DNA of 64,000 nt from Strigamia acuminata (taxonomy: Eukaryota; Arthropoda; Chilopoda; Geophilomorpha; Linotaeniidae): assembly GCA_949358305.1 (NCBI GenBank), contig OX442314.1:42974581-43038580 (forward strand), given 5' to 3'. A program made the position numbers and the translations under genes. This document shows, piece after piece, positions 1-9,062 of this stretch. The stretch's first letter is position 1. Every line of letters begins with the position of its first letter. Under the pieces are notes generated by a model. That model saw only the letters and a program-made list of their open reading frames with translations. It was not told the DNA's origin and searched no databases.

Positions 1-492
1 ATCTTCGGGTCGTTTCCCATCGAACTTAGGAATTTCTAACGGTTTTCTTCTTACGTTTTGGTGTATTACAGGCGGCGGAGTGGCTCGAGCGGTGGCGGTC
101 ACAGCGGCGGTCACGGCGGCGACGAGTGCGTCGTGGTCAATCGGCGTGGGTGCGGGTAGTGGAGCGTTGGCTACAGGTGGAACAGGTGGGTAATTTATTC
201 GAGTGTACCTCTCTATTGTTGCCCTTGTTGCGGCTGCTCTGTCTTCTGTCGCATCCATGTCGCCCATTGTTTCATCTATCTCGTGTTCCGACTTGGCTTG
301 CTCCAAACTGACTTCAAATGATTTTTGTGCTCTCAACATTTTTTGGTTGAGTTGTTGCGACCAAAGGGCGAGTTCGTCCTTCGACAATAGGGCTGCGTTG
401 TTGACTCCCGTGGTGATTGTGGTCATCAGGGCGTTGGCAGCAGCAATGGCCGTCGTGAGCGCTCGCCTCTTTATCTCGTACACGCGTACCAT
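1..492 (-). CDS. BEL/Pao retrotransposon Gag, N-terminal part
   Basis: An open minus-strand frame starts with ATG at 492 and stays open for 164 codons to the window edge, so the protein is cut by the edge, not by a mutation. The first half is a charged, Ala-rich helical region. The visible end carries IPKFDGKRPED, the entry motif of the DUF1759-type Gag of BEL/Pao elements (family knowledge). The start is favoured because a primer-binding site lies 41 bp upstream at 534-551. Gag would form the element's particle core. Codon use is GC-rich compared with the AT-rich flanks. A Ty3 Gag is the alternative, but the motif fits BEL/Pao better. Confidence 0.75.
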   Translation of the reverse strand, partial: MVRVYEIKRRALTTAIAAANALMTTITTGVNNAALLSKDELALWSQQLNQKMLRAQKSFEVSLEQAKSEHEIDETMGDMDATEDRAAATRATIERYTRINYPPVPPVANAPLPAPTPIDHDALVAAVTAAVTATARATPPPVIHQNVRRKPLEIPKFDGKRPED

Positions 493-533
493 TTTTGATG
501 AGCGTGTGTAAAGTTGGGGAAATATTTAGTTAT

Positions 534-551
534 TCCCGGGTTTCGGCACCA
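534..551 (-). promoter_or_regulatory. Primer-binding site complementary to tRNA-Phe
   Basis: The plus-strand text TCCCGGGTTTCGGCACCA equals the last 18 nt of animal tRNA-Phe(GAA) including CCA, as I know that tRNA. Read on the minus strand it is the primer-binding site just upstream of the gag ATG at 492. It fixes the element's orientation and implies a 5' LTR immediately to its right. Confidence 0.8.
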
Positions 552-555
552 AATT

Positions 556-817
556 TGAAATGCAAGGTGAATACTTGCGGATAGTTCATTAATTTCCTGG
601 TTAACAATACTAAATTTCAAATTAATGTATGAAAATGAGAAATAAAGAAGCACGACTTGTTGGTTCAAAAACTTCTTCAAGACTAAACTTTATTCTTTTC
701 AGAACAGTGGTAATTAAAATACAAAGAAACAAATGACAAATATTTCTGTGCTACAAGTAAAGCACACAGAGAAAAGATGATGCGCTCCAAAAGGGGAGCG
801 CAAGATAATTGCTAACA
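556..817 (-). repeat. Candidate 5' LTR of the left-edge BEL/Pao element
   Basis: On the minus strand this stretch begins TGTTAGC, ends TTTCA a few bases before the primer site, and contains AATAAAG near plus 686-692 as a possible polyadenylation signal. The size, about 262 bp, is plausible. The second LTR is outside the window, so both boundaries are inferred. Confidence 0.4.
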
Positions 818-1070
818 CCTTGCAAAGGTGAGTGAATTCTCAGAAAAGCAAGGGAAAAGGTTCAAGTTAAAAAGTAACAACTTCAAATTAAATTAAATAC
901 AACTTTGAAGGAATTTAAATAAAATACAATAAAAATAATAGTTTGTCAAAATTAAATCAACAACACATCAAATCAAATAACAATTAATGAATAATTAAAA
1001 TCAGCAATAAATCAAAATTTCACATTATTATAAAAAACAATTAAAATTTACTAATTAATATGTAAAACCG

Positions 1071-1131
1071 TGTCGGTTTTCACAAATTCTTCAATCGTCT
1101 TGTTGAGTTTCAATTCGAGGTCACTCGTCAT
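1071..1131 (-). pseudogene. Orphan first exon of the MATH gene family, degenerate
   Basis: Minus-strand ATG at 1131 opens a frame beginning MTSDLELKLNKTIEEF, very similar to the neighbouring orphan exon (1235-1295) and to the first exon of the MATH gene at 4337-4982. The splice donor seen in the other copies is not conserved and no MATH exon follows. It looks like a duplicated, dead first exon. Confidence 0.5.
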
Positions 1132-1234
1132 GTTCAGTTAACAGTTTTCTTCGTTCCTCGGTTTGTCTGGACGAATAAATAGGATAAAACGATAAATAAA
1201 ACGCATCTTTTTGGTGTTTTTTATTCTTGATTAC

Positions 1235-1295
1235 CGCAATTCAGGTTCAATTCTTCTATCGTCTTGTTAAGTTTCAATTCCAGGTTATTCGTCAT
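1235..1295 (-). pseudogene. Orphan first exon of the MATH gene family, with intact donor
   Basis: Minus-strand ATG at 1295 gives 20 codons (MTNNLELKLNKTIEELNLNC) plus one base, then a GTAATC donor. This is the same length class and the same phase-1 exon end as in the two complete MATH genes. The family's upstream block lies at 1453-1480. No MATH-encoding exon is found to its left, where the BEL element sits, so the rest of the gene was probably lost or displaced. Confidence 0.55.
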
Positions 1296-1452
1296 GTTCA
1301 GATATCAGTTTTCGTCGAATTAGCTGCATGAGAAGGTGAGGAGTGGAGTTACGTGTGTGAAATGACCAATGAACGTCCAGTTGTAAGATTAGTTTAGTTT
1401 GCTTCGCCAGAAAATCGACGGAATAATGCGGTTTGATGCCTGTTGTGTGTGG

Positions 1453-1480
1453 TCACATGATTTGACAAGTGGCGACCTCT
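1453..1480 (-). promoter_or_regulatory. Conserved 28-bp upstream block, copy 1
   Basis: This copy starts TCACATGATTTGACAAGTGG and aligns without gaps to 2617-2644 and 5125-5152. Each copy lies 107-158 bp upstream of a MATH-family first exon. Read on the minus strand it contains TCATGTGA, an M-box/E-box-like core. A regulatory role is inferred from position and conservation. Confidence 0.5.
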
Positions 1481-1881
1481 TTACAAACGACAACAAATTA
1501 GTAATTTATTAATTAATAATTATTAATTATACTACTAGTATTAATTATATTAATTATCTGACTAAAGAAAACATTTTTTTTTATTAGAAATTTATAAAGT
1601 CTTTAAGTGAAGTCTTAAATTTATAAAGGGGTACATATTAAACAAAAATTATAATTTTCGTATTTTATAATCACAAGTGCCATAGCTGGCGTTCAGTACT
1701 ATACACACAAAATTTTAAGTTTGAAATTTGTACTTCTAAAACTTCGTTAAGGTTCGACAAAATTCAGAACGAAGTGCGATAGAAATAAAACAAATTTTAA
1801 TATTAAAAAAGAAAAAAAAAACCGACGTATAAACATGTTACAATATTTCACCTATTGTAACAAAGACTTCAACATTACAAA

Positions 1882-2510
1882 TTACATTTTGCTCGTAATC
1901 AATAAATCGAGTTTGAAAAAAATTTGATCTTCGACTAAATACATCGGTTTCAGCTTAGCTAACGGCAGGAAATATATAAATCCCCAACTAACATTTTCTG
2001 CCTCCAATGGTTTGCTAAAACTATTTTTAGCTAGAATGAAATCCGACATCAGCTGTACACAGTGATTCTTCTTATGCATTGACTGATCCAACACACTAAT
2101 TTGAGCAGAATACTCAATGGGCCATTTAAGAATTGCGTCATTCAGACCTCTCAGCACTTGAAGATATATCGACATATGACTTCCTGCTCCAAAACCATCA
2201 CCGTATGGATTGAGTTGTAGTCGCAGTTTGTAGCCGTACTTGTAACTATAAAAAGGTTCACTGCACGCATAAGACAGTGTTCCCGATTTTGCCTGAGCTT
2301 GAAGCTCTGCAAAGTTGTCCACTTTCCAGATGTATGGGCATTTGGAAAGATTCTTTGCCAGTTCGTTTCTCAGTTTGTCTAGAATAAAATCACAAATATT
2401 TTCAATTCACCAAAATCAAATTTTTTTTTTTATAATTTATTACCGTATTTTGTGTCCACTTCTTCCATCTTCTTTCTTAGTCTCTTTTGGATTTCGCGGT
2501 CAGTCATCAT
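1882..2510 (-). CDS. MATH-domain (TRAF-C-like) protein 1, two exons
   Basis: Exon 1 is 2444-2510 (ATG at 2510, 22 codons, short charged helix) and exon 2 is 1882-2378 (497 nt, TAA). They join in phase 1 across a 65-bp GT-AG intron to give 187 aa. Exon 2 is a single MATH domain: YIWKVDNF at its start, then FYSYKYGYKLRLQL, a GDG turn, LKWPIEY and LLDQ-like strands, and a WGF motif near the end. MATH domains bind short receptor or adaptor peptides; here there is no RING, zinc finger or BTB, so it would be a bare MATH protein with a short N-terminal helix. Exon 2 has exactly the same length in the paralogue at 4337-4982. The block at 2617-2644 lies 107 bp upstream. The splice model rests on that comparison; the ligand is unknown. 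Confidence 0.8.
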
Positions 2511-2616
2511 TGTTTGTTTTTTTAATAGTTTCTTTCAAATTAGCTGCATGGAGAAGGTGAGAAGTGAAGTTACAAATGCAAAATGGCCGGTGTATGGTTT
2601 TGTCTGTTGTCTTTTG

Positions 2617-2644
2617 TCACATGACCTGACAAGTGGCGACCTCT
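2617..2644 (-). promoter_or_regulatory. Conserved 28-bp upstream block, copy 2
   Basis: TCACATGACCTGACAAGTGG begins the block, which lies about 107 bp upstream of the MATH gene 1 start. It differs from copy 1 at two positions and from copy 3 at three, with no gaps, whereas the sequence between the block and the ATG is much less conserved. Confidence 0.55.
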
Positions 2645-2879
2645 TCATACTTGATGGGAGAAACTGACTGATTCTGATGATGTTAGTTTTTAATGTTTCA
2701 TAGCAATTAAAGCAATTAAAGAACTTTTTTTCTGTATCCATGAGGACCTAAAAGATTTCAACATTTTTTTTGTGATTTTTGTGATTCTTCGTTAACTTTT
2801 TATCATGTCTGGTTTTTATTTTTCACTCTCTGATGTTTTTTCTTTCTTTCTTATTTTACAGTCGCAGAAAATTTAAAAG

Positions 2880-3145
2880 TATTGACCACAATTGGAATAT
2901 TTTTTACCACGATCCCTTTCAGCCATGTAAAAAATTTTTGCGGGCGAAAGGAATCGCGATCAAAAAGAATCGCGGTCGAAAATAAATCTGGTCGAAAATA
3001 TTCCTGGTCAAAAATATTCCTGGTCGAAAATATACCGGTATTCCTGGTCAAAAATATATTCCTGGTCAAAAATATATTCCTGGTTGAAAATATTCCTGGT
3101 CAAAAAGAGACTTGTTTCTCCTGAAGTCGAAAGTATTCCTGATCG
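2880..3145. repeat. Degenerate minisatellite, GGTCAAAAATATTCCT-type units
   Basis: Units close to GGTCRAAAATATTCCT recur roughly every 16-20 bp, mostly between 2985 and 3105, with degenerate forms on both sides. The short frames here are products of the repeat. No gene is seen between 2645 and 4336 apart from this and the repeats noted next. Confidence 0.75.
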
Positions 3146-3461
3146 AACATAATCCGGGAATGACGCAACCTACACTGACCGTTCACTGGAAAAAAATATG
3201 GCTTTACAAATTGTAAATGTGCAAAAGTTAATGTGGAAATGTGAGCTTTAGAGTTTTTGTAAAGTTGTTGTAAAATCGAAGAAAAATTAGACATTTAACA
3301 TTGAATTTAATCACTTTGTAAATTTCTTGTGTAAATTATTTGGAAAGTTAATGTATGAGTTTATCACCAGCTGGCAGTATATTTCAAAAATAAAAAACTA
3401 AAAAATTTACATTTGTTAAATATGGGATTGGTTCTATCAATTTTACTTCAAAACTTAATTA

Positions 3462-3570
3462 TGTGACCGGCTGCCCACTCAGTCAGTCACTTACCTGCAG
3501 CACACAGCGCCTCCACAGCTCTTGCGCACCTCGTGCGTCTCTCGTGCGCAACCTGGCAGGCTTGAATCAT
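3462..3570 (+). repeat. LTR-like fragment, TGTGACCGGCTGCCC family
   Basis: This begins TGTGACCGGCTGCCC and continues into a Cys-codon-like CTCTTGCGCACCTCGTGCG stretch that is also present at 16524-16672 and, in short form, at 27873-27930. The family looks like short LTRs, but no internal element is seen. Confidence 0.4.
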
Positions 3571-3644
3571 TGCCTTCTGTTGATTTTGTTTACTTTTTTG
3601 ATTGAGGCTATGAATCCTCTGCATATCTGATGTGAGATTTTTAT

Positions 3645-3735
3645 GAAAATTTCGTGGGATTTATTTTCATGGGATTTATTTTCATGAGATTTATTTTCAT
3701 GGGGTTTATTTTCATGAGATTTATTTTCATGGAAT
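3645..3735. repeat. Tandem repeat, ATTTTCATGGGATTT units
   Basis: About five copies of a 17-18 bp unit (TTATTTTCATGRGATT) follow each other. The surrounding 3740-4330 is AT-rich filler with no coding signal that I can support. Confidence 0.75.
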
Positions 3736-4336
3736 AATAAAAATATTTACATGTAAATATGTTGAAATAAATTGTAATAAATTTAGAAGTTTAAAATCAC
3801 ATATTTAAGGTTTAAAATTATAAAATTAAAAAAAGAATTAAAATTAAATTAAATTTATTGTTAAAACTGCAAATTTAAAATTAAATTTAAATTAAATTTA
3901 TTGTTAAATCTGACAAATTCGAAATTTACAAACTGTAAAGTTATTGTGGTGTTCATTGTAAAATGTCTTTTTACTTTTGTAAAGTTATTGTTTAAAATAA
4001 AAATTTACAATCTTTGTAAATGTGACTTTACACAGCCGAAAGTTCAAATTTACATTAACTTTTCAGCAATTAAAAAACGTGTAAAGCCATATTTTTTTTC
4101 CAGTGGTCGTTCCCTAATTTGAATTCCAACCAACAACAAGGGTTGGCTTAACCTGCAAGAAATACGATGCAGACCAATGTCTATTTGCTTTACAAAATCA
4201 AGTGTTTACTGAACTCACTAATAATTCAGACTGTAGCAAAAAATTAAAAAATGAAATAATAATTACAACAAAATTTAATATTTAAAAGATATGCTAAAAC
4301 ATTACAGTAAACAGGCTTCAAGATTGACAATCATTC

Positions 4337-4982
4337 CTAGCTCATAATCCTTAAATCTAAACTGACACAAACTGCATCATTAACTAAAAATATCGGCGCC
4401 AATTCATGCAATGGCATAAAATGCATAAACCCCCAACCAAGATTTGCTGCGTCCACCGGTTTGCTAAAACTACTACTACCTTCAATTAAATCCGAGTTCA
4501 ATTTTTCAATTTCATCTTTTTTTTTTTTAACTGCCAACTGATCTAACAGACCAATTTTGGCCGTATACTCAATGGGCCACTTAAGGATTGAATCGTTCGG
4601 ACCTTTCATCACTTGAAGATAAAGCGATAAATGAGATCCTGCTCCAGAACCGTCGCCATTTGGAGCGAGTTGTAGTCGCAGTTTATATCCGTACTTGTCA
4701 CTATAAAAAGCTTCACTGAACGCGCAAATCTTAGCGCCCGATCGTGCCTGAGCTTGAAGCTTTGTAAAGTTCTCTACTTTCCAGATGTATGGGGATATGG
4801 ACAGATCCGGGGCCAGTTCGTTTCTCAGTTTGTCTAGTTTTGAATGGGTGGAATAAAATCACGAGTATTTCAATTCAGGAAATGCAATTTTCGTCATAAT
4901 GTCCATCAAATTTGTTACCGAATTTCATTTCCAATTCTTCTAGCTTCTTCCTTAGATTCAGTTCGAGTAGGAGGTCACTCAT
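4337..4982 (-). CDS. MATH-domain (TRAF-C-like) protein 2, two exons
   Basis: Exon 1 is 4919-4982 (ATG at 4982, 21 codons, MSDLLLELNLRKKLEELEMK, a likely short coiled coil) and exon 2 is 4337-4833 (497 nt, TAG). The intron is 85 bp, GT-AG, phase 1; the product is 186 aa. Exon 2 reads as a MATH domain with YIWKVENF, FYSDKYGYKLRLQLAPNGDG, LKWPIEYTAKIGLLDQ and NLGWGFMHF. A Lys-rich loop (KKKKDEIEKL) lies between strands where gene 1 has MHKKNH. In-frame upstream Mets (METPKISK...) could lengthen the N-terminus. Similarity to gene 1 holds throughout both exons, which marks a recent tandem duplication, and both remain open, suggesting selection for function. The partner is unknown. Confidence 0.8.
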
Positions 4983-5124
4983 CTTGCTTATTTTTGGAGT
5001 TTCCATCAAATTAGGGACGATGAGAAATGAAGTTGTTTCTGTGAAAGACGACCAAATCAGTTGTAAAATCAATTTCGTTTGCTTAGCTGCACAATAATAC
5101 GTTTTTCGTGTCTGCCATTTTTGA

Positions 5125-5152
5125 TCACATGACCTGGTAAGTGGCGTCCTCT
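5125..5152 (-). promoter_or_regulatory. Conserved 28-bp upstream block, copy 3
   Basis: TCACATGACCTGGTAAGTGG starts this copy, 143 bp upstream of the MATH gene 2 ATG. It has the same length and order as the other two copies. Confidence 0.5.
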
Positions 5153-5475
5153 CACAATTGCTCGGAGAAACTGATTAGCAAGTTATTTAAACACTAACCC
5201 GCCGTGTTATGGGGTTTACCACAGCCGGAGGGACGGATACATCACGTAATAACAAGACAGGGACTCAGATTGTTGGGTTTTGGCGTTTAATCGTTGTCTA
5301 GGGGTTGGGTCACCTATCTTACGGTGTGGCTGTGCTGTTAGACACGCTACACCGGCATCCGACGCGTCACACACGGAACCTAAGTCCCATGGGTGATGTG
5401 GTCGGTCGCGTTGGACGAACATTCTGCTGTACTTACCTGTACAACCCATGTAGCCGCTCATGGAGACTGCAGCAC
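5153..5475. other. Intergenic stretch without recognised gene
   Basis: Several short frames overlap here on both strands, but none shows a recognisable motif or a paralogue in the window. It ends where Ty3 pol homology begins, so it may be further degraded element sequence. Confidence 0.4.
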
Positions 5476-8370
5476 GCACATAAACTATTATGGTCGCTTC
5501 ATAGCGAATCTTTCCACCCTGCTCGAGCCATTGTACTGTTTGACTCAAGATGAGGTCAAGTGGGAATGGAAAGAGGAGCATGAATCGGCTTGGAAAGCGG
5601 TCAAAGTCGCAGTGTCTGTTGAGTCAGCACTTGCGCATTTTGACCAAACAAAAAAATTATTTCTCACTGTTAACGCCTCTCCAGTTGGAGTTGGTGCTTT
5701 TCTCTCCCATTTAGGTTCAGATGGCGTCCACAAACCAATTGCTTTTGCCAGTTCGTTGTTGTCGGCTGCGCAGAAGAAATACGCTCAGATGGAACGTGAG
5801 GGCTTTGCCATTATTTATGGCATTAGAAAGTTTCAACACTATCTGTTTGGGCGTCGATTTTTCTTGCGCATCGACCACAAACCCCTTGTTTCAATTTTTG
5901 GAGACAAAAAGGGGTTCAACCACAGAATAACACAGAATGGACACTTCACCGCCATCTTGAAGATGGGCGGAGCCAATAGGCGACACAACTCCCTGGTGGT
6001 GGCGATGGTGGTTACACAAGTAAACAATGTAATAAATGAGTTTTAATGTTATATTTTGCCAATATTTGCGTGACAATCGCTTATGATGTAATTTTTCTTA
6101 AAATTTTTTGGCAGAAAAATAAACAATTTTATCTTTTGTCAGTTTCCTGCATTCGTTTTTATTTTCATTACTTTTTAAATGTCAAAATCAAAGGGGCCCC
6201 ATTGCTTTGCTATTGGATGCATACAGAAGCATGTCCAGGATTATCTTTTTTTTTTATTTTTTTATTTCCTAATGAAAAGGATGCTTTGAGATAATGTAAG
6301 AATTAATTCTAAGTAATAAAATAAATTTTATTAAAAATAAAAATTAAAAATTTTAAAACTAATTGTATTTATTTATGAAATAATAAATTAAGTTTTATTC
6401 CAAATAAAAAGGATGCTTTGAAAGTAATTTAATAATTAATTCCAGTGCAAAAAATGGAAATTATTTGTTTTGTAATTCTTTTTTAAGATAGAAAATAGAA
6501 AGAAATTAATGAAAAAAAAAGAAATGGTTTCAAATAAGTAAAGAAAATATTGATATACTACTAGTCAGTGATTAAATATATAGTTTAGCAAACATATCTT
6601 CAAGTAATTATTTTTTGAACTCCATTTTAAACTTCCAAACAAAAATTTAAAGCCATTCCCTGCTTGTTTGTTGTCTGTTGCCATGTAACCACCATCGCCG
6701 CCGCTAGTCGCGCTGCAGTCGCTGTGACGCAACAATCACTTCAAAAACATCAAAGGCGGTGGGCGGAGTGTCCATTCTGTGTTATTCTGTGGTTCAACCA
6801 GGTTGTGGCAGCGAGGCTACACCGCTGGGCAGCTTTCCTCTCTGCCTATGACTACGTCATCGAGCACGTGCCGGCTGCAGACAATGCTGTCGCTGACGGC
6901 TTGTCCCGAAACCCACAACCGGTTGTTGATGGCAAAGAGGACCTGGAAGTTGGTATTAACTTAATCTTTTCGGCCTCTATTACAGATTTTCCAATGTCCA
7001 CCGCTTCATTGAAGGCTGCTTATGCAGCTGACGAGGTGCTGCAGTCCGTTTTGCGCCACGTTCGTACGGGATGGGAATCGAGATCATCAAACTTGGATCC
7101 ATTTTTCCAGCATCGTGAATCATTTTCAACTTATAAAATTTTTTTGTTTTTATCTGACAGATTGGTTATTGCTTCTGCTGTTCAGCGCTCGGTTCTCATG
7201 GAACTCCACGCTAGTCACTACGGTATCATCCATACAAAATCATTGGCTCGAACCACGGTTTGGTGGCCTGGGATCGATGCAGACATCGAGCGCACGATCA
7301 AAAGTTCTGATGTTTGCCAATGAAGCCTGCCCAATCCACCAAAGTCAAACACCATCAGCTGGCCTGTCCCTGATCAGGTCTGGGGTCGAGTGCACCTGGA
7401 TTTTGCCGGTCCCTTCCACAACTCGATGTTTCTACTTGCCGTTGACGCCACATCTAAATGGTGTGAAGTTCGCGCGATGTCAACTACGACTGCTGCCGCC
7501 ACCATAGCTGTTGTGAAGTTGTGGTTCCAGTGCCATGGTTTACCGCTTCATTTCCACACGGATAATGAACCGCAATTTACTTCACAGGAGTTTCGAAAAT
7601 TTTTGGCTGTCAACGGGATTCGTTACACTCTTTCGCCACCGTACCACCCTGCTACAAATGGTGCAGTCGAAGGGTTTGTGACAACCTTTAAAAATCAGGT
7701 GGACAAGTTGCTGGCTGTAAGATTTTCGTTGTCAGACGCTGTGTCGCATTTTCTTGCGTCGTACCGCTCTACTCCGTATGCCACAACTAAAATCTCCCCT
7801 GCATTGGCGTTTACAAATCGGAAAATGCACTCCAGGTTGCATTTGCTAAATCCAAGATTGTTGCCTGAAACGGGGCAAACCAAAACGCCACGTTATTTTA
7901 AACTGGATGAATTGGTGTTCGCTCGAGATTATCGAGGCACCAAACGTTGGATTCTGGGAATTGTTCGCCGCAAAACGTCCTCCACCACATACGACGTTGA
8001 AGTCGCACTGGACGTTATTTGGAGCTGCCATGTGGATCAGTTGCGTCTGCATGCTGATGGTGCAAATTTGCCTCATATTGGGAGGAAAGATTGCGGAAGT
8101 TCGCTTCTTTCTTTGCTTCCTACTCCACAACCGACAGGCCCACCAGTTAATATGAACATTCCACCAACTTTACCTGCTCCACTTGCCACACCAGCACCCA
8201 CCGTTGTGCCACAAACCACTGCCCTGGTTCCTACTCCACTTTTGCCTGTTCGTGCGCCATCACCGCCTGCAGTTGCTGGCTCGAGTTCCGCTCCTCCACT
8301 AGCTCGCAGTCCGCGTCCTGTGCATATCAGGAAACCACCAGACTTTTACGGTTATCCAGCTGATAAGTGA
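5476..8370 (+). pseudogene. Ty3/Gypsy pol relic (RT tail, RNase H, integrase)
   Basis: Homology starts in the RT-RNase H connection (NYYGRFIANLS), followed by an RNase H with SPVGVGAFLSH and RIDHKPL. It resumes after the inserted element 5922-6790 in the same frame, because insert plus target duplication is 878 bp. The integrase follows: zinc-binding region at 7200-7320, catalytic core at 7390-7700 (LDFAGPF, HTDNEPQF, GAVEGF), and a Pro-rich tail to TAA at 8370. Defects: the 5' half of pol and gag are absent, a TGA lies at 7321-7323, and one zinc-binding Cys appears replaced by Ser (SSDVCQ). It is a dead Metaviridae-type copy; a 3' LTR seems to start at 8533. Confidence 0.85.
5922..6790. mobile_element. 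Non-autonomous inverted-repeat transposon with 9-bp target duplication
   Basis: The element interrupts the Ty3 RNase H frame. Its 24-bp terminal repeats are perfect (5922-5945 and 6767-6790, outer bases ACAGAATAACACAGAATGG). The flanks are GGTTCAACC at 5913-5921 and 6791-6799. Subterminal inverted copies of GGCGATGGTGGTTACA lie inside both ends. The interior is AT-rich with no transposase. A 9-bp duplication suggests a Mutator-like (or Merlin-like) origin, but no superfamily can be assigned from the termini alone. Confidence 0.85.
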
Positions 8371-8532
8371 ATTGTGTGTTGCTTTTAGTCATTCATTTTC
8401 ATTTGGTCATGTTTAAATTTTAGTCTCTTTTATTAACCTTTTATTACATTTTGAATTCGATAATTGTATGTCATTTAACTTTAATGTTTGTCTTTTATTA
8501 TACTTGGTATTGCTCCCAATTAAAGGGGATAT

Positions 8533-8640
8533 TGGAGTGTCTGACTTCATTGGTCAGTTTGACCATTTGTTTATTTGTGACGCGCTGTTCCCAGAGCCAC
8601 CTAGCTCTTTTCTTTAATAAAATTAGTCATGTAAATTCCT
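8533..8640 (+). repeat. Start of the 3' LTR of the Ty3 relic
   Basis: A polypurine tract (AAAGGGGATAT, 8522-8532) precedes TGGAGTGTCTGAC, with AATAAA near 8615. The first ~75 bp resemble 60117-60190, another LTR fragment of the family. The 3' boundary is not defined; ~8640 is an estimate. Confidence 0.5.
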
Positions 8641-8749
8641 TACCCTAAAATGGCTGTTTCTTTGCGTACTCTACAAAATCCACCCACATCAACTATGGAA
8701 ACACAATAATGTTTTTCCAAATTTAATGTCAATTGAAATGTGTTCTTTT

Positions 8750-8870
8750 TAGTAATGTACATTTGTGATAATACTTAAGTCAACTGTAGTTTGATTGTGA
8801 TAGTTTCGGTGCATCTTGTCTCACTGTAGAAATTTTGTGTAATAAATCTACCGCAGTGATTTTTCTCTGC
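8750..8870 (+). pseudogene. 3'-UTR remnant of a fourth member of the five-exon gene family
   Basis: The text TGTAGAAATTTTGTGTAATA (8825-8844) and ~50 bp before it match the 3' ends of the genes at 10096 and 12236 (TGTAGAAATTTTGAGTAATA), including the AATAAA signal (8841-8846 here). Coding exons upstream are missing and the Ty3 LTR lies in their place. Confidence 0.45.
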
Positions 8871-8940
8871 TTTTCTGTTTATAGTTGGAGTCATAATTTT
8901 ATCACATGTCAATGGTATGTAATACACGGTATTTGATTCA

Positions 8941-9011
8941 TTGTATGTACCATGTTCATTAATTTTTATTTAATACTATTAAATAAAAATTAATGAACAT
9001 GGTACATACAA
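8941..9011. repeat. Perfect palindrome, 35-bp arms, 1-nt centre
   Basis: Arms 8941-8975 and 8977-9011 are exact reverse complements around position 8976. After one mismatch the symmetry continues for about five more bases on each side. Confidence 0.95.
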
Positions 9012-9062
9012 CGAATCCATAAGCATTGCTATTAAATTAATAGCAATGCTTATGGATTCGTT
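9010..9062. repeat. Second perfect palindrome, 26-bp arms, 1-nt centre
   Basis: Arms 9010-9035 and 9037-9062 are exact reverse complements around 9036. It shares two bases with the preceding palindrome, so the two would form adjacent cruciforms. Confidence 0.95.

Noticed and set aside
203-511. 102-codon plus-strand frame
   Set aside because: It is the antisense shadow of the BEL/Pao Gag frame, which has the recognisable motif and the primer site upstream.
2880-3124. 80-codon frame with repeated SRSK and VKNIFLVEN
   Set aside because: It is translation of a minisatellite; the unit length is not kept in multiples of three.
5216-5581. 121-codon minus-strand frame beside the Ty3 relic
   Set aside because: Its left part has no motif and its right part is antisense to Ty3 pol.
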